A DNA stretch of 64,000 nucleotides from Tilletiopsis washingtonensis (Eukaryota; Basidiomycota; Exobasidiomycetes; Entylomatales): the NCBI RefSeq assembly GCF_003144115.1, contig NW_020312016.1, positions 463,914 through 527,913 on the forward strand. Direction: 5' to 3'. A program made the translations under genes and the position numbers. Positions 21,981-34,325 of the stretch are shown here, piece by piece (position 1 is the stretch's first letter; each line of letters begins with the position of its first letter). The notes beneath the pieces are model-generated. The model did not search any database and was not told the origin of the DNA. It saw nothing but the letters and a program-made list of their open reading frames with translations.

Positions 21981-24900
21981 CTAGTACAGGCGTTCGGTGT
22001 CGGGCGAGACGGCATCGAGCTCCTCCAGCTCGCCGTCGGGGGCGCCGAGGGCATGCCGCTCGGCCCGCTCGCGGTCGTAGGCGCGGTCCGCAAACGCAGA
22101 CGAGCCCTCGTGCTCGTCGCGGTACGGCACGTGGATGTGCGGGTCCTCGTCAAACGTGCCGCGGTCGATGTCCGTCGCCTCGGAGCCGGCGTAGGAGGCG
22201 TACTGGCTCAACGCGCCGCTGCTCGGCATTCCCGCACCACCAGACACACTCGTCGCCTCGCTGCCGGGCATGCCGCCGGCCGACTGCCGCGACCACGTCG
22301 ACGACGAGTAGCCCGTCTCGCTGCGCTGCAGGCTGCCGAGCGCGGCGCGGTTGAAGTTGAAGCCGTTGATCGAGCGCGTGCCGGGCGTGGCCGCGAGTGC
22401 TGCGACACCGGCGGCGCTGTCGCTGCCGTGCGAGCTGTAGTCATGCGGCGCAACTGCGGCGTCTGCAGCGGCTGGGGGAACGAGTCAGCGATGCGCAGTA
22501 GTCAGGCCTCCTCAGCCACTCACCCTCCTCCTCGTTGGCGGCGTTGAGCTCGTCGACCAGGTTCTGGATCCAGGGATGGTCACGCATCTCTGCCGCCGAG
22601 GGCCGGTCGTAGGGGTCGATGATGAGGCACTGCCGGATAAAGTCGATGCCGAGCTCGCTCAGCTGTCCCGGCTCGGGCAGCGGCGGGTGCTGCTGTGCCA
22701 TGCCGATGTGGAACATGATGGCCCACTCGTTGTCCAGCTGGCTCCACGGCCGGCGGCCCGTGGCGAACTCGAGCACGACGCAGCCGAGACTCCACACGTC
22801 CATCGCGCCGCGCCGGCCGCGGTTGTCGCCCTTGATGACCTCGGGCGACATGTACATGGGCGTGCCCTGCAAGCTGCCCATGGCGCCCGGCACGCCCGGC
22901 ACGCCCGGCTTGCCGTCGGCGCCCACGCCGCCGGGGCCGACGACGCCCGGCCGGCGGCTGCGCTGGACGGTGCGCGAGTTCTTCGCCAGGATCTTGGCCG
23001 CGCCAAAGTCGACGAACTTGACGACGCCGAGGTGGTCCAGCAGGATGTCTGAGAGGGACGTGTCAGCACACGCACAGGGACACACGCCCACTACCACGCA
23101 CTGTCCGGCTTGATGTCGCGGTGCACGACGCCCTTGCTGTGCAGGTACACGAGGCCGTCGAGCATCTGCAGCGTGTACACCTGCGTCACCGCCTCGTCCT
23201 CGATGCGCCCGTGCTCGAGCAGCTGCGCCAGGCTTCCGCCCTGGCAGTACTCCTCGAAGATATACACCTTGTCGCGGTGGACCTCGATGCCGTAGTACTC
23301 GACGATGTTGGGGTGCGAGAGCATCTCCATGACCGTCATCTCGTCCTTGATCTGCTTGTACAGACTCGGCGTCGACGAGATGTCCTGGAAGCGGATCTCC
23401 TTGACGGCCATCAGCCCGCCCGAGTCGAGGTTCACGGCCAGGTACACGGTGCCGAACGTGCCGCCGCCGATGAAGCGGCCCTGCTGCCAGCGGATCTGGA
23501 TGCGGCTGCTGCTCGAGGCGAGGAACTGCAGGCCGCGGTCCTCGGGCTTGGCGTCGTCGAGCACGCGTCCGATGAGGCGCTGCTCGGCCTCGATCGACTG
23601 CCGCGCGGCGTCCCACTCCATCACCTTCTGCACCCAGCGCTCCTCGGTCGCCTGCATGCCGCTGTCCTGGCGGTTGAGCATCGGCGGCGCACCGGCGCCG
23701 CCCATGTCGTGCACCATCTTGGCTGCGAGCGCCTTGCGGTCCGTCTCGAGGTTCGCGGCGGCTTGCGCGCCGGCGACGAGGCCCGGCGACTGCTGCTGGG
23801 CGTTGCTGATGGCCGTCTCGAGGTTGCGTGCACGGTCGCGCTCCGCCTTCTCGCGGTCGAGGCGCTCCTGCTCCTCTTGCGCCTTCGCGACACTGCTGCG
23901 CGCGCCGAGGATGTCGAACTGCGAGATGAGCAGCGCCATGCAGCTCGCGACCTTTGTGCGCATCAGGCCAAAGTCGTCCTCGCTGAGCTGGAAGATGTTC
24001 TCGCTGCGCGTGACCTGCATCGCGTTCTCGAGCGCCGCGACGGCCCACTTGAACGTGCGCCGGTCACCGGGCACGCAGTCGTCGCAGATGAAGGCCACCC
24101 AGTCGATCGACAGGCGCGCGAGTGCGAGCGTCATCTGCCCTTGCAGGCGCGCCGACTCGATGAACGGCAGCGCACGGAAGCCCTGCTCGGCGGCCATGCC
24201 GAAGCAGTTCTGGATGAGCTCGTCGCAGTTGGTGCTCGCCTTCGACACACGGACGCCCGCTTCGTGCTTTGGCCGCTCTTCCGTCGGCGGGCTCGTGACG
24301 ACGTGTCGGCCTCGCAGATTGCGGCGAATGCTGGGCACCGCGCGGATGACCGTGTCGGACAGCATGTACACGCCCTTGTTGACCTTACGCAGCTCCGTCT
24401 GCACCGCGAACATGTGTGCCATGTTCTCGTTGACGATCTCGAGGGGAAACGAGGCGGCAGGGTCTTCGACCTGCGCTGCCAGCGCGTCTGCGGCCGCTGC
24501 AGCTGCGAGAGCGGCGCCTTTGGCGCCCTTGCGCCCAGTCGGCGGCGCTGAAGTGGGCTCTTCGACGGGAGCGTGAGCGGCTGCAGAAGCAGCGGCAGCG
24601 GCGTGGAAGACGGAGTACAGATGCGCCTTGCAGGCAGCCAGGCGGCCCTTTGGTCCGTCTGCGATGAGCCGCAGTCGCCGGTCCTTGAGATCCACGCCGA
24701 TGCGCGGCATCTTCAGCGTCATGATGCGGCCCGTCCACATGAAGGCGTCGCGCGGCGAGAGCAGCAGCAGGTAGCGCGGTGCCTCGGTCTCGACGTTCGA
24801 TGCGCCAGCGACGCCGGCATCCTGCACGTCGGAAGCGGCCTCCTCCTCGCCGGCCACTGTCGTTGCTGCGTCGCCGCCCGCCAGGACCGACGCCGCGAGG

Positions 24901-27900
24901 TTGGCCTCGGCGGCCATGGCCGAGCTCTCGGCGTCGGCTGCGGCACTCCCTCGGCGGATGCAGCGGCAGAAGAGCTCCTGGATCAGCTCCGGCTTGTCGT
25001 GCAAGCTCGGCTCGGCGATGAGGTAGATGCCTTCCGGCTCAAAGCTGCCGGTCAGCACAAGGAAGTAGCCGGCGTTGATGAGCGTCTGCAGGAAGCCGTT
25101 GAGATCCATGCCGGCGCCCGTCTGCGAATTCGCGTTCGACGCTGCGCCGCCGCCAGCCCTCGAGCCCATGGAGCTCGCCTGGTCCACGCTGTTGCCGCCG
25201 TTCTCACCGTTGCCTGGCTCGGGCGGCGAGCGCAAGCTGCCGAGGTCGTACTCGGCTGCGTTGTCGAGACGATTGCGGATGTCGCGCGCAAAGCCAAGCA
25301 GCTTACGCGAGCGGATGCGCACGTTCTCGAAGACGGCGTGGATCCACTTCACCTTCTCCTCGAGCGTCATGCGCACCTTGCCGCGCGTCAGGCCGCCTGC
25401 CGTGGCCGGCCCGCGCCCAGCAACGCCCTCGACGCCACCGACACCGATGACGCCTGGCCGCGTCGACTGCGGGCCGAAGCCGTTGTTCTCGACTGGCGCA
25501 TCGCCGAAGCGTGCGCCGCGCCGAGTACTCGGTGCTGACAGCTCGCGCTCGAAGTACGTCACGATGCGCGCGAAGAGCTGGTTGAATGAGCGTCAGTGCC
25601 GCGCCTTGTCACAGCATCTCCACACGCAGCCTCACCTTGTTGACGATCTTCGTCACGCTCCGTGCCACGATCAGGTCGCCGCCCTGGATGACCTCGGCAG
25701 CCGTGCTGAGGAAGCGCCACTCGGGCTCGAGGATCTCCGTCTCCTTGAAGAAGACGGCGCCCTTGAGCTTGAAGTTGAGCAGCTTGAAGAAGAAGCGCAG
25801 CGCCTCGCGCAGCGTCGCATCGTAGCCGTCGCCGATGCACGGCGGCAGGTCCCAGCCGGCGTCGGGATCGGGCACCATCGTCGCCGAGTACTGCAGCCGG
25901 ACACGACACGCCAGCGCAAGTGCGGCGCGCAGGTCATCGGTGAGCGAGTCGACGATGAGCAGCGACGGCTCGCGCAGCTTGCCCGCGTAGTCGAGACGCA
26001 GGCGCAGGGCGCCGAGCACCAGCCGAGTCGGGAAGTTGATGAGCTGCACGAGCAGCGGCTCGAAGGACGGCAGAGCCATGCGCCGGAAGGCCTCGTGGTA
26101 CTTGAGAATCACGCGCTTCGCCTTGAGCACGAGCGCGTTGAGTGCCGACAGCGTCCGCTTCTCAAACGTGCCCTGCAGAGAGTCTTCGCGCAAGATGCGC
26201 TCGACGAACGTGCCCGTCGCGTCAATCTCTGCGCCCCAGCGAGGCCGCTCAGGTTGTTCGAGAGCGGGAGTCTGCGGCCCATCATCGCCGCCCTCGATGG
26301 CGCCCGGTCTGGTGTCGCCCTCGATGGACAAAGTCTCGCTGCCAGTCCACTGCTGCAGGATGCGCAGCTGTAGCCGCAGCGCGCTCGTCACGTTGTGCCA
26401 GCTGTACAGCGCATCGAGCTTGTGCCGCAGCGCCTCGTCGTTCCACTCTGGGCACACTTCCTGCATCTTGCGGCTGCTGGGGAACTGCTCCTCTGCCGAG
26501 TCGACGCGCGCGAGCAAGGCGCCGACCTCGGCGAGGAGGTTGTCGGCGTCGGACGTGGCAGCCGCAGCGGCGGCCACTGCAGCAGCAGCCGAGCCGTCGT
26601 CGTCCTCGCCTTCTGAGACGTCGCTGCGCGGCTCTTCCGGCGTGGTGCTCTCCGTCTTGGGCTCGCGCGGCGGCAGGTCCTGCTCGGGCCGGCACTCGTG
26701 GATGTCGCGGATCAGATCGCGCACCATGACGGCCCAGCCCTCGTTCAGCCGCTTCTCCTCGGCCTCGACAGCGCCGCGCAGATGGCCGCGCCCGCGCAGC
26801 GAAGCGCGGATGTCGAGCCAGCGAGCGTACATCTGCTCCTCGCGCGTCGCGATGGCTGCGTCGGCAGACGTGATGCGCTTCGTCTCGGAGCGCAGCACCT
26901 CGGACGCAAGCACCGACTCGAGCATTGTCTGCCACTCGAGGCGCGCACGCGGCTCGATCTCGGGCGACACGGCATCTGCAGGAGCGTCAGCGTGTCGGGC
27001 CTACGAGAACGAGTGCTGAACTCACCTGGTGGAGTGCCCATCGGCGTGTTCACGCCGTGTGGCCATTGCGGCCCGGGCGTAGTCAGACCTCCAGCCAGCG
27101 GCGGGAACAAAGGCGAGTTCTCGCCGTCGGCTAATGGCCCGCGAGGATGCCAGGGCGCACGGCGTACGGACCGGGTGCGGCGCTCGTGCGCCTGTGCAGC
27201 GAGGCTGTTCGAGAAGCCGGGCCGGTCTGGCCTCGGCGCCTCGAGCTGCCGCGAGCTCGAACCTTCATGCCGATGGTCGTCGCTCGCCTCGCCGTCGTCT
27301 TCCTCGATCTCGCCGTCGCCGTCGCTCGCTTCCGAGCTGCTGGACCCTGAGAGCGCGCCGCGTGTCCTCTGCTCCTCCACCGCTGCGGCCTTGGAGTTGC
27401 GCTTGCGGTCGGCGCGCTCCTTGTGGATGCCGTACAGGTCACGCTGCCACGACTCACGCCCGACGCCGTTGCGCTGACTGCCATCCTCGTCCTCGTCGTC
27501 TTCGTCGTCCAGGCTGTCCTCCTCATCAGAGTCGGGCGCCATCTTGCCGCGCGACTCCTTGCGCCGGAACGTCGCGGCCGCCGGCTCCACCTCGGCTGCT
27601 GCTGCGCTGCTGGAGCCCGAGCCGGACGGGATGCCCGAGAGACGGGAGCGGAAGGAGATGTGCCGCAGCGACGCCGAGTCTTTTGGCACTGGCCGCGGCC
27701 CGACGCGCGAGCCTGCGCCGGCGGCCGGCAGGCGCTTGGCCGACGACGAGGGCGAGGCACTGCCGCTGGCGTCGCCGCCGCTGTCGGCGGCGTGCGAGCG
27801 TGCGCTCTCCGAGAGATGGCGGCCCGAGAGCGAGCGTGGGCCTGCGCCGGCGCCGTCGCTCTCTGCCGCCGCGGCGTCCGCCGCGTCGAGCTGGCCGAAG

Positions 27901-28064
27901 CGGACGGACGCTTTGCGTGCGCCGTCGCGCGCTGCGTCCGCCTCGGAGCCCGACGAGGCCTCGTCGTCCTCGTACAGCGTCTCGTGCACGATGCCGGTGC
28001 TGCCACCGTGCACTGGAAAGTACTCGTCTGCGCCGCGCGAGGGCGCAGACGATGCGGGCGCCAT
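21981..28064 (-). CDS. SSK2: SSK2/SSK22-type MAP kinase kinase kinase of the HOG pathway
   Basis: Ser/Thr kinase that activates the Pbs2 MAPKK in the high-osmolarity pathway. Exons (minus): 28064-27026, 26975-25636, 25577-23102, 23048-22524, 22471-21981; phases agree and give 1956 aa. Residues 1 to about 340 are disordered and acidic/Ser-rich; about 350-1480 form the long conserved regulatory region (LEWQTMLESVLASEVLRSET, ITSADAAIATREEQMYARWL). The kinase domain is C-terminal, about 1490-1780: glycine loop FIGGGTFGTVYL, MAVKEI, EEYCQGGSLAQLLE, catalytic HRDIKPDN, KFVDFGAAKI, then GTPMYMSPEVI and DVWSLGCVVLEFATGRRPW. A Gly/Pro-rich insertion sits in the activation segment (GVGADGKPGVPGVPGAMG). 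Intron 3 falls within HRDIKPDN. A Ser-rich tail of about 170 residues follows the kinase. Confidence 0.95.
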
Positions 28065-28783
28065 CGTGCGCGCTGCGAGGTGGAGAGAGCAGGTGCGCGG
28101 GGCGCGCAGCTACGGCAGCGCGCTGCGTCGACGAATGCTGCTGCTGCGAGCGTCCGAGACGTGCAGCGAGGTGGTGGTGTGCGTGGCCGGCGGGTGAGGA
28201 GAAGGGAGACGCCGTGCAGGGCAGGCAGCAGCAGCAGGCGTCGCCGGGGTGCGGTCAGGGTGGAGCTGAGCCAGACGCGCTTCTCGGCGCGCCAGCCGTG
28301 GAAATCGCGCGCGCGGCGGCGCGGCGAAGGCGGCGCGCGCGGCAGCGGCGAGAGGTGCGAGGAGGCCCGCGATGCTGGCTGCGCGTCCCTTTGGCGCGGG
28401 CCCGCATCTCTCCTTCGCATCGCATCGGCAGTGCCTCTCCACAGGAACGACAGCGACGGGCCAGTACATTCGTAATTTCGATAAGCACAGTCGAAGGCGC
28501 AAAGGAGAGGGGGCATGGGCCGGGTGGGGATCACGGAGGCACAGGAGGGAAGGGTCGTGGATGGCCGCCGGGCAGGTCGCACCCGCTCGGCGCCGAGAAG
28601 CGTCGTCAAGGAGAGTGGCAGAAGGAAGCGATGGGTGCGGCAGCCGGCGGCGGAAGGGGTAAGGCCGCCGGGCTGTTTCCAGATCACAGAGCCGGCGGGA
28701 CTGGCACCTTGTGCGCTGCGGCCCGTCGAGGGCCGCAAGGCACGACGCTCAGCACGCAGCAGCTACGGCGCTGCAGCGGCCGC
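28065..28783. other. Intergenic region between SSK2 start and septin stop
   Basis: About 720 bp that should hold the SSK2 promoter. No convincing coding frame: the long plus-strand ORFs that overlap it are antisense shadows of SSK2. Confidence 0.4.
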
Positions 28784-31114
28784 CTAATTTCTGAGGAAGC
28801 CGCCCTTCTTCTTCGTCGCCTGCTGGTAGCTCTGCTGCGGCGGCGAGGTGTGAGCGATTATGGGCCAGACACTGCGAGCGGCACTCACGTTCTGCTTCTC
28901 GGGCGTCAGCGGCCGGCCGCTCTCGAGGCGCCGCTTCTTGTCCTCGAGCTCCATGCGCTGCTTCTCCAGCGCATCGCGCATCTCGCGGTGGCGCGCGTAC
29001 AGCTCCTCCTCGCTGTGGAGTACGGTGTCAGCTCATGCCCACGCCGCAGACAGCAGCGCCACGCACCTCTGCTTGAGCTTCGCCTCCTTCTCGGCCACCT
29101 TCTGCTGGAAGACGAGCTTCATCTCGTTCTCCATCTTGGCCAGCTTGGCCTCGTGCAGCGCGCGGTCCTCGGCCATCTTGGCCGCCGGGTTCACCTCCTT
29201 GAACACCGACTGGTCCTGCGTCACGCCCATCGCCACGAGCTTCTCGGAGCGGTACTTCTCGTAGAGCGCGTCGTGCGTGTGCTCCTTGAGCTCCTCCATG
29301 TGCGAGCGGATGAGCATCTGGCGCAGCTTGACAAAGTCGCAGTGCGCCTCGTTGTCGACCTCGATGACGCCCCACGGGTACGCGCGGCCGCGCACCCGGC
29401 GCCCGTCGGCCGTGTCGATCTCCTGGTCCGAGCCGACGACGGCGAAGGGGATCTTGCGCTGGAGGAGACATGTGAGCGGCGATAGGGCCGAGATGTGCAG
29501 TGCTGCGCGTCTTTGCGCAGCGTGCCCGTGCTTCACGCCCCTCCACTCAGCACCGCTCTCCGCAGCACTCACGATGATCTCCTCGTTCTCCGCAATCGTC
29601 TCCTCGTCCTCGTTGTCGTACACCGGCGCGTGGAAGATCTCGATGCGGTGGTGCGCAATGTCGTTGAGCACGCGCTGCTTGAAGGAGAGGATCTCGTCGT
29701 CGGTGAGGGTGTCCGACTTGGCGATGACGGGGATGAGGTTGACCTTCTGGTGCAGGCGGCGCATGAACTCAATGTCGATGGGTCGCAGGCTGAAGAGCAC
29801 GGAGAGTTCAGCACTGCGCAGGCCAGACAGTGCACACACCACGACTCACGAATGGCCCGTCGGCTGGATGAAGTAGATGCAGGCGTGCACGCGGTTGTCG
29901 AGCAGCTTGGCGCGGTTCACGCGGTTCTCCTGCTCGAGGTAGGCGTCGAAGCGCGACTCGATGTTGTCGACGATCGGCTTCCAGCTGCGGATGCAAGATG
30001 AGCACGTTGCACTGCCAGCAGAGCGGGCGCACCAGCCCAACCCGTCCTTCGCGCGCCTGGCCCGACCCTGTCGTCGCAACTCACCTGTCATCGTTGTTGA
30101 TGAAGTCGCCAAAGCCGGGCGTGTCGACGACGGTGAGCTTCAGGCGCACGCCGTTCTCCTCGATGTCTGCGCATGCGTGTGAGCGGACGCTGAACTGCGC
30201 GCGACACACGCGCGACTACGCGCTGCAGTGCCTCGACGCTCCGCCGCCTGCCGTCGGCTGTCCTTCACTCACCGGCGCTGATGCTCTCGATGGCAACGGT
30301 CTTTGGCCGCTCGGCATGCGGCGGTGGGACCTCCTTGCGCGCGTACAGGCGCGTGTTGAAGAGCGTGTTGATCAGGGTCGACTTGCCCAGGCCGGACTCG
30401 CCTGCAGAACGAGGCGTCAGTCGTCGGCGCTACAGCGACTTCGCAGCAGAGAGGTTTGCAGTCGGTTTCGCTGCCAGAATTTGTACGCGCAGTGAGTGCT
30501 GCAACGCGAGCCCACTGCATCGCGCACTGGCGTGCTTCGTGCGGCTGCAGCGCACGATCCGCCTTCTGGCGGCCCGGGAGCGAAGAGAGCACGGACCAGA
30601 GAGCGAACAATGCAGCGCACAGCGTGCAGTCGAGCAACTCGGCTGAACGTGGGCTTCGCGTGCGGTTGCCTGCGACGCCGACCTCGACACCCGTCGGCGC
30701 GCACTGACCCGCACGAGCTGCGAGCGCATGCCGCCGTGCTCGCGAGCAGAGAACGGGCGTCCGCTGGCGCACCGCAAGACCGCACAGCAGCGCTAGAAGG
30801 AGCAAGCATCCGCCACCTGCTGCTCAGCGCTTCGCACAAAAGCGAGCGCGGCACTGGGCTATCGGCAGCGCAGTGCGGATGCGAGAATCCACTGTCGCCT
30901 GCTCGCACCCGCCATCCATCCGCACACGCTGCACCCTGCTGCCATCCGCCATCCAGCCGCACACGCCGCGCCGCCACTCACCGACGACCATGCAGGTGAA
31001 GGTGAAGCCCTTGCGCACGCTCTTGCGGTGCACCTGGTTCGGCAGGTTGGCGAAGCCCACGTAGCCGTTGAGCTTCTTGCGCGCGGCGCCAGCAGCAGCG
31101 CCGTTCGACGCCAT
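28784..31114 (-). CDS. CDC3: Septin, Cdc3 family
   Basis: GTP-binding filament protein of the septin ring at the bud neck or septum. Exons (minus): 31114-30982, 30401-30273, 30166-30085, 29984-29850, 29789-29573, 29458-29067, 29012-28889, 28834-28784, giving 420 aa. Seen: the polybasic start ([12 protein letters not shown]) before P-loop [16 protein letters not shown]3 DTPGFGD; septin element [40 protein letters not shown]4 AKSD; the septin unique element around [18 protein letters not shown]; and a C-terminal coiled coil ([39 protein letters not shown]). The coiled coil and N-terminus point to Cdc3 rather than Cdc10, Cdc11 or Cdc12. Intron 1 (580 nt) is much longer than the rest and splits the P-loop. 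Confidence 0.94.
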
Positions 31115-31841
31115 CGCGGCAGAGGCAGAGGGGTGCGTGAGAGGACGGACGCTGAGGAGAGGGAGAGAGACACGGAAGGAGAGGAGCAGACACGAGGCTC
31201 AGAGGGCGGAGGGAGAGAGGAGAGAGGGGTGGTCGAGGAAGAAGCGCACGGCCAGGCGCGGGAGCTGATGAGCTGGATGGCCGTGCGACGTGCAGGCGGC
31301 GTGCACAGGCGCCGCGCGCGAGCGGAGGCTGGCGGCCTGCCCGCGCCGCTCCGCGCCGCCGCGGCACGCCGCCAGCGACGCGGCGGGAGCACAAGGCCAG
31401 CGCGTGCGACTGCCTCCGCCTGGCGCAGGGCGGCGCGACGCACGTATGTCGCCAAGAAATGGATCCACTCAGCGCTCGCAGTCCGGGACAAGGACTTCAC
31501 AGATCACAGCAGGAATCGATTGCCGAGAAGGAAGAGAAACGTAGGCTCGAGGACAAGACTGATGACGCGGCTCTACTCCGAGATCGATCGCTCCGCAACT
31601 GCAGAGCGCCCACGGAAGTAGAACGTGCGGCTGCGCCCGGCGTCGTCAGCGCTTGCCGTCAGCGAAGCGGCCTGTGAGACTCACACGTGCCGATCAGTTA
31701 TTCCTGTGCGAAGCTCGCACTTGGCTCTGAGCTCGGTGCCGAAGACTTGAACGCTCCAGGCGAACATCAAGCGGTAATGCTGTGGGCCGTCGCCAACCTG
31801 TCGTGGCTCGAGTGCTAGAAACATCTCTGCAGCGGAGAGCG
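31115..31841. other. Intergenic region upstream of septin
   Basis: About 730 bp. Positions 31130-31245 are strongly purine-rich on the plus strand, a pyrimidine tract in the septin direction and probably its promoter. From about 31480 the base composition falls toward that of the neighbouring lower-GC gene. No gene was found. Confidence 0.4.
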
Positions 31842-33880
31842 TCAAGGACCATTCGGCAGCGATCTCCCTGCACGAGGGAGGTGGTCAGAATGGGGCTGAG
31901 CGCGAATGACGGCGGTATGCAGAGACATCTCTGGGGTCAAGCAATCAGCCTGCGCCAGCAACTTCAAGTCTGACGCCGCCTCACCGTCTTTGTCAGGCCA
32001 GTCGGGCAGCTCCTCCCGCCGATCACCGTACATCTTGAATGTGTGAGACATTCCATAAGGATGCTCTCTCAAAGGGAAATCAATGATGAGACTTTTGGCG
32101 GCCTGAGACTCGATGCTTCCTTTGCGACCCTGGCCGTGCAAAGGTCTCAGCCATTGACAATATGCGTGACCCAGCTGATCCTCACCCTTGGGACCAGGAC
32201 ATGGAAGGCGCCGCCGAGCTTCTTCTCTCCCGTCACATCAGAAATGTATACTTCTTCCTGTCGTCTGGGGTGCGAAGCCTCGCTAGCATCAAATGTGATT
32301 TGTCCAATTTGACCGTAGTGGCACGGCGATGCGTAGCTGACACCGAGGAGCTCAGCGTTGCTCCTCAAGGAGCTGAAAGAATAGAATCACCTTGCAATGA
32401 TGTTGTCGACGGCGCACAGTACCGCACCTTCGGCTACGCTCTTGTGATAGGGCGCTTCAACACGTTCATACCGAAGCTCCTTGACGTTGCATGGCTTGCG
32501 TGCCTTCAGTCGCGCTTGGACCTATGTCCTGAGTCAGCTGTGAGCCTCTTGGCACGTTAAGCTTGCTCACCTCGCTTCGGAAGTAGTCATTCTCGCTCAG
32601 GCCTCCTGCAAAGAGGATGTCAAAGCTGTCTGCGCCGCTCGAGCAGGCAGCACGCAGCGTATTGATGACGGTGGCTGTGGTGCTTTCCACGGAGTGCTCA
32701 AAGGCATGCGCAACGTCCTCCTTCGTCATCATCCACGTGCCGTTCTTGGTGTCAAACCCTTCCGCGCCATACATGGCAGGCTCGCCATGGAGACACTCTT
32801 GAAGAGGCACCACGCATCCCTTCTTGCCCTTGAGTCGCCTCTTGAATGCGCTCCACTTCTTCACTACCTTGTCTTTGCGCGCACGAGCTACGCCTCGCAG
32901 AGAGGGCAGCTTCTTGGTCGCTAAGTCCCAAAATTGCTCGTCAATTGTAGTGGAGCCCGCGCGCAGACAGCCGGCCGGAGCGATCTCGTCGAAGACCAGC
33001 CGCTGAGCCTCATCGTGACGAGCGCAATACGCAGAGCTACAGGGCGAGGATGAGGCATGAAGCCAAGAGGCTGCACATAGGAACTCACACATCAACTGTA
33101 CCACCACCAGCATCAATGACAACGACCTTGAGGCCCTGATGAATTCGTGCGAAGTTGTTGTGCGCCCAGGCGTGCAGATTGGCCTCGCCCTCAGCCGCAA
33201 ATTTCAGTTCAACCTCGTCGTGAAATCCTGCCTGGGTACACGCAGTGCGCAAGCGCTCCTGCTGAACCGCACCACAGCCTATGGAAAGGCCATGAGACAC
33301 TGCAAAGGGACTACTACTGCGTGACTTACCATTATTATGAGCTAGAACAAGTGTGCGTTGCGTTGAAGAGTCCAATTTGACACCGCTTGGCATGCTCTGC
33401 TCAACAATCTCGTCGATGTCGCTGCGGATCATGGTGAGAAAGTCTTGCATCACTTCCTCCGGCGTCTTCCTCGCTGGCCGTTGCCATTGCGCAAGCGCTT
33501 TGCCCGTAGTGAAAGACAAGCTGAGGAAGTGGAGCTTGAAGAGATCCGCTGTGACGACGTCAGCAGTCCCTTCAGCCATCTCAAAATCTCCGTCGTCATC
33601 CATGATTGCTGCATAGCCAACTGGCTGCCGATTTTTGTACAGGACCTGCGTTGGAATGCGCGCTTCCTCGTGTTGCGGCCAGCGTGAGACAGGCTTGATG
33701 TGGCATGGGCGCCCTTCATGCATGACAGCGAATCATGCGCCGGCTGCGACAGTGTCAGGTGCCATCAGCTTGCACCACAGACGCAGCTTCGGCTTGCTTA
33801 CTGAAGGTCAGACCCACATCAAGGCCAATGATGATTCTGGTGGCGCCTTGATGAGGCGCACTGAGGGTGGGATGCGACAT
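31842..33880 (-). CDS. HSPA12-like Hsp70-family ATPase; carries an in-frame TGA, possibly a pseudogene
   Basis: Actin-like ATPase fold protein of the Hsp70/HSPA12 group, expanded in fungi; role unknown. Exons (minus): 33880-33802, 33743-33330, 33278-33089, 33036-32571, 32521-32391, 32363-32186, 32129-31842; phases agree throughout (581 codons). Seen: phosphate-1 loop RIIIGLDVGLTF, phosphate-2 loop VVVIDAGGGTVDV, then AGSTTIDEQFWDLATKKLPS, adenosine motif ILFAGGLSENDYFRSEV and HKSVAEGAVLCAVDNIIAR. All align with the paralog at 50129-52360, and several intron positions are shared. Odd points: codon 33735-33733 is TGA where the paralog has TGC (Cys); skipping it requires a poor acceptor that drops eight residues. 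The intron at 32390-32364 would be only 27 nt. GC content is visibly lower than in neighbours. It may be a decaying copy. Confidence 0.6.
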
Positions 33881-34325
33881 TTTGGTGGAGGAGAGCGGGG
33901 TAAGCGCCCAAAAGATGTGGTGGAGCGGGTACAAGAGAGCCGAGGCTGTCCGCGCTTTTTGACTCGTGCGCTTTATCTGACTGCTGTGCGGTCCACGGCA
34001 GAGTCCAGCCTTTGCATGGCTCACCGTCGCCGCGCAGTAGTTTCAAAAAGACTTGAACAGCCTTCTAGCTCCCCGGAGCGCCGTCACTCTCAAACAAAGT
34101 GCGAACGCAGTGCTGAGATGAGGGTCGCGGCAGCGACGTCGGCGCGTCGCGCGGCGCTCCCAGCGCTGTCGCGGCGGAACAGAGGCGCGCTGCTGCTGGC
34201 GCGGTCGCCGGGCTGCGCTGCCTGCCGCGCCGCGCGCCTCGACGAGGCGGCTGCTCGTCCGTGCCGTGCGCCTTCCTTCCCACCTCCATCTCCTCCGGCG
34301 CGCGCCGCAGCCCCACATTCTCCTC
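33881..34325. promoter_or_regulatory. Divergent promoter between HSPA12-like gene and RXT2
   Basis: A 445 bp gap between two outward-facing start codons. Base composition switches sharply near 34115, from AT-richer on the HSPA12-like side to very GC-rich on the RXT2 side. No gene was found. Confidence 0.4.

Noticed and set aside
23121-24551. 476- and 423-codon plus frames over the SSK2 kinase region
   Set aside because: Antisense to a clear kinase domain with catalytic motifs on the minus strand.
27134-29485. 783-codon open frame on the plus strand
   Set aside because: Runs antisense through SSK2 exon 1 and the septin 3' end, both strongly supported; composition is Arg/Ala-rich without motifs.
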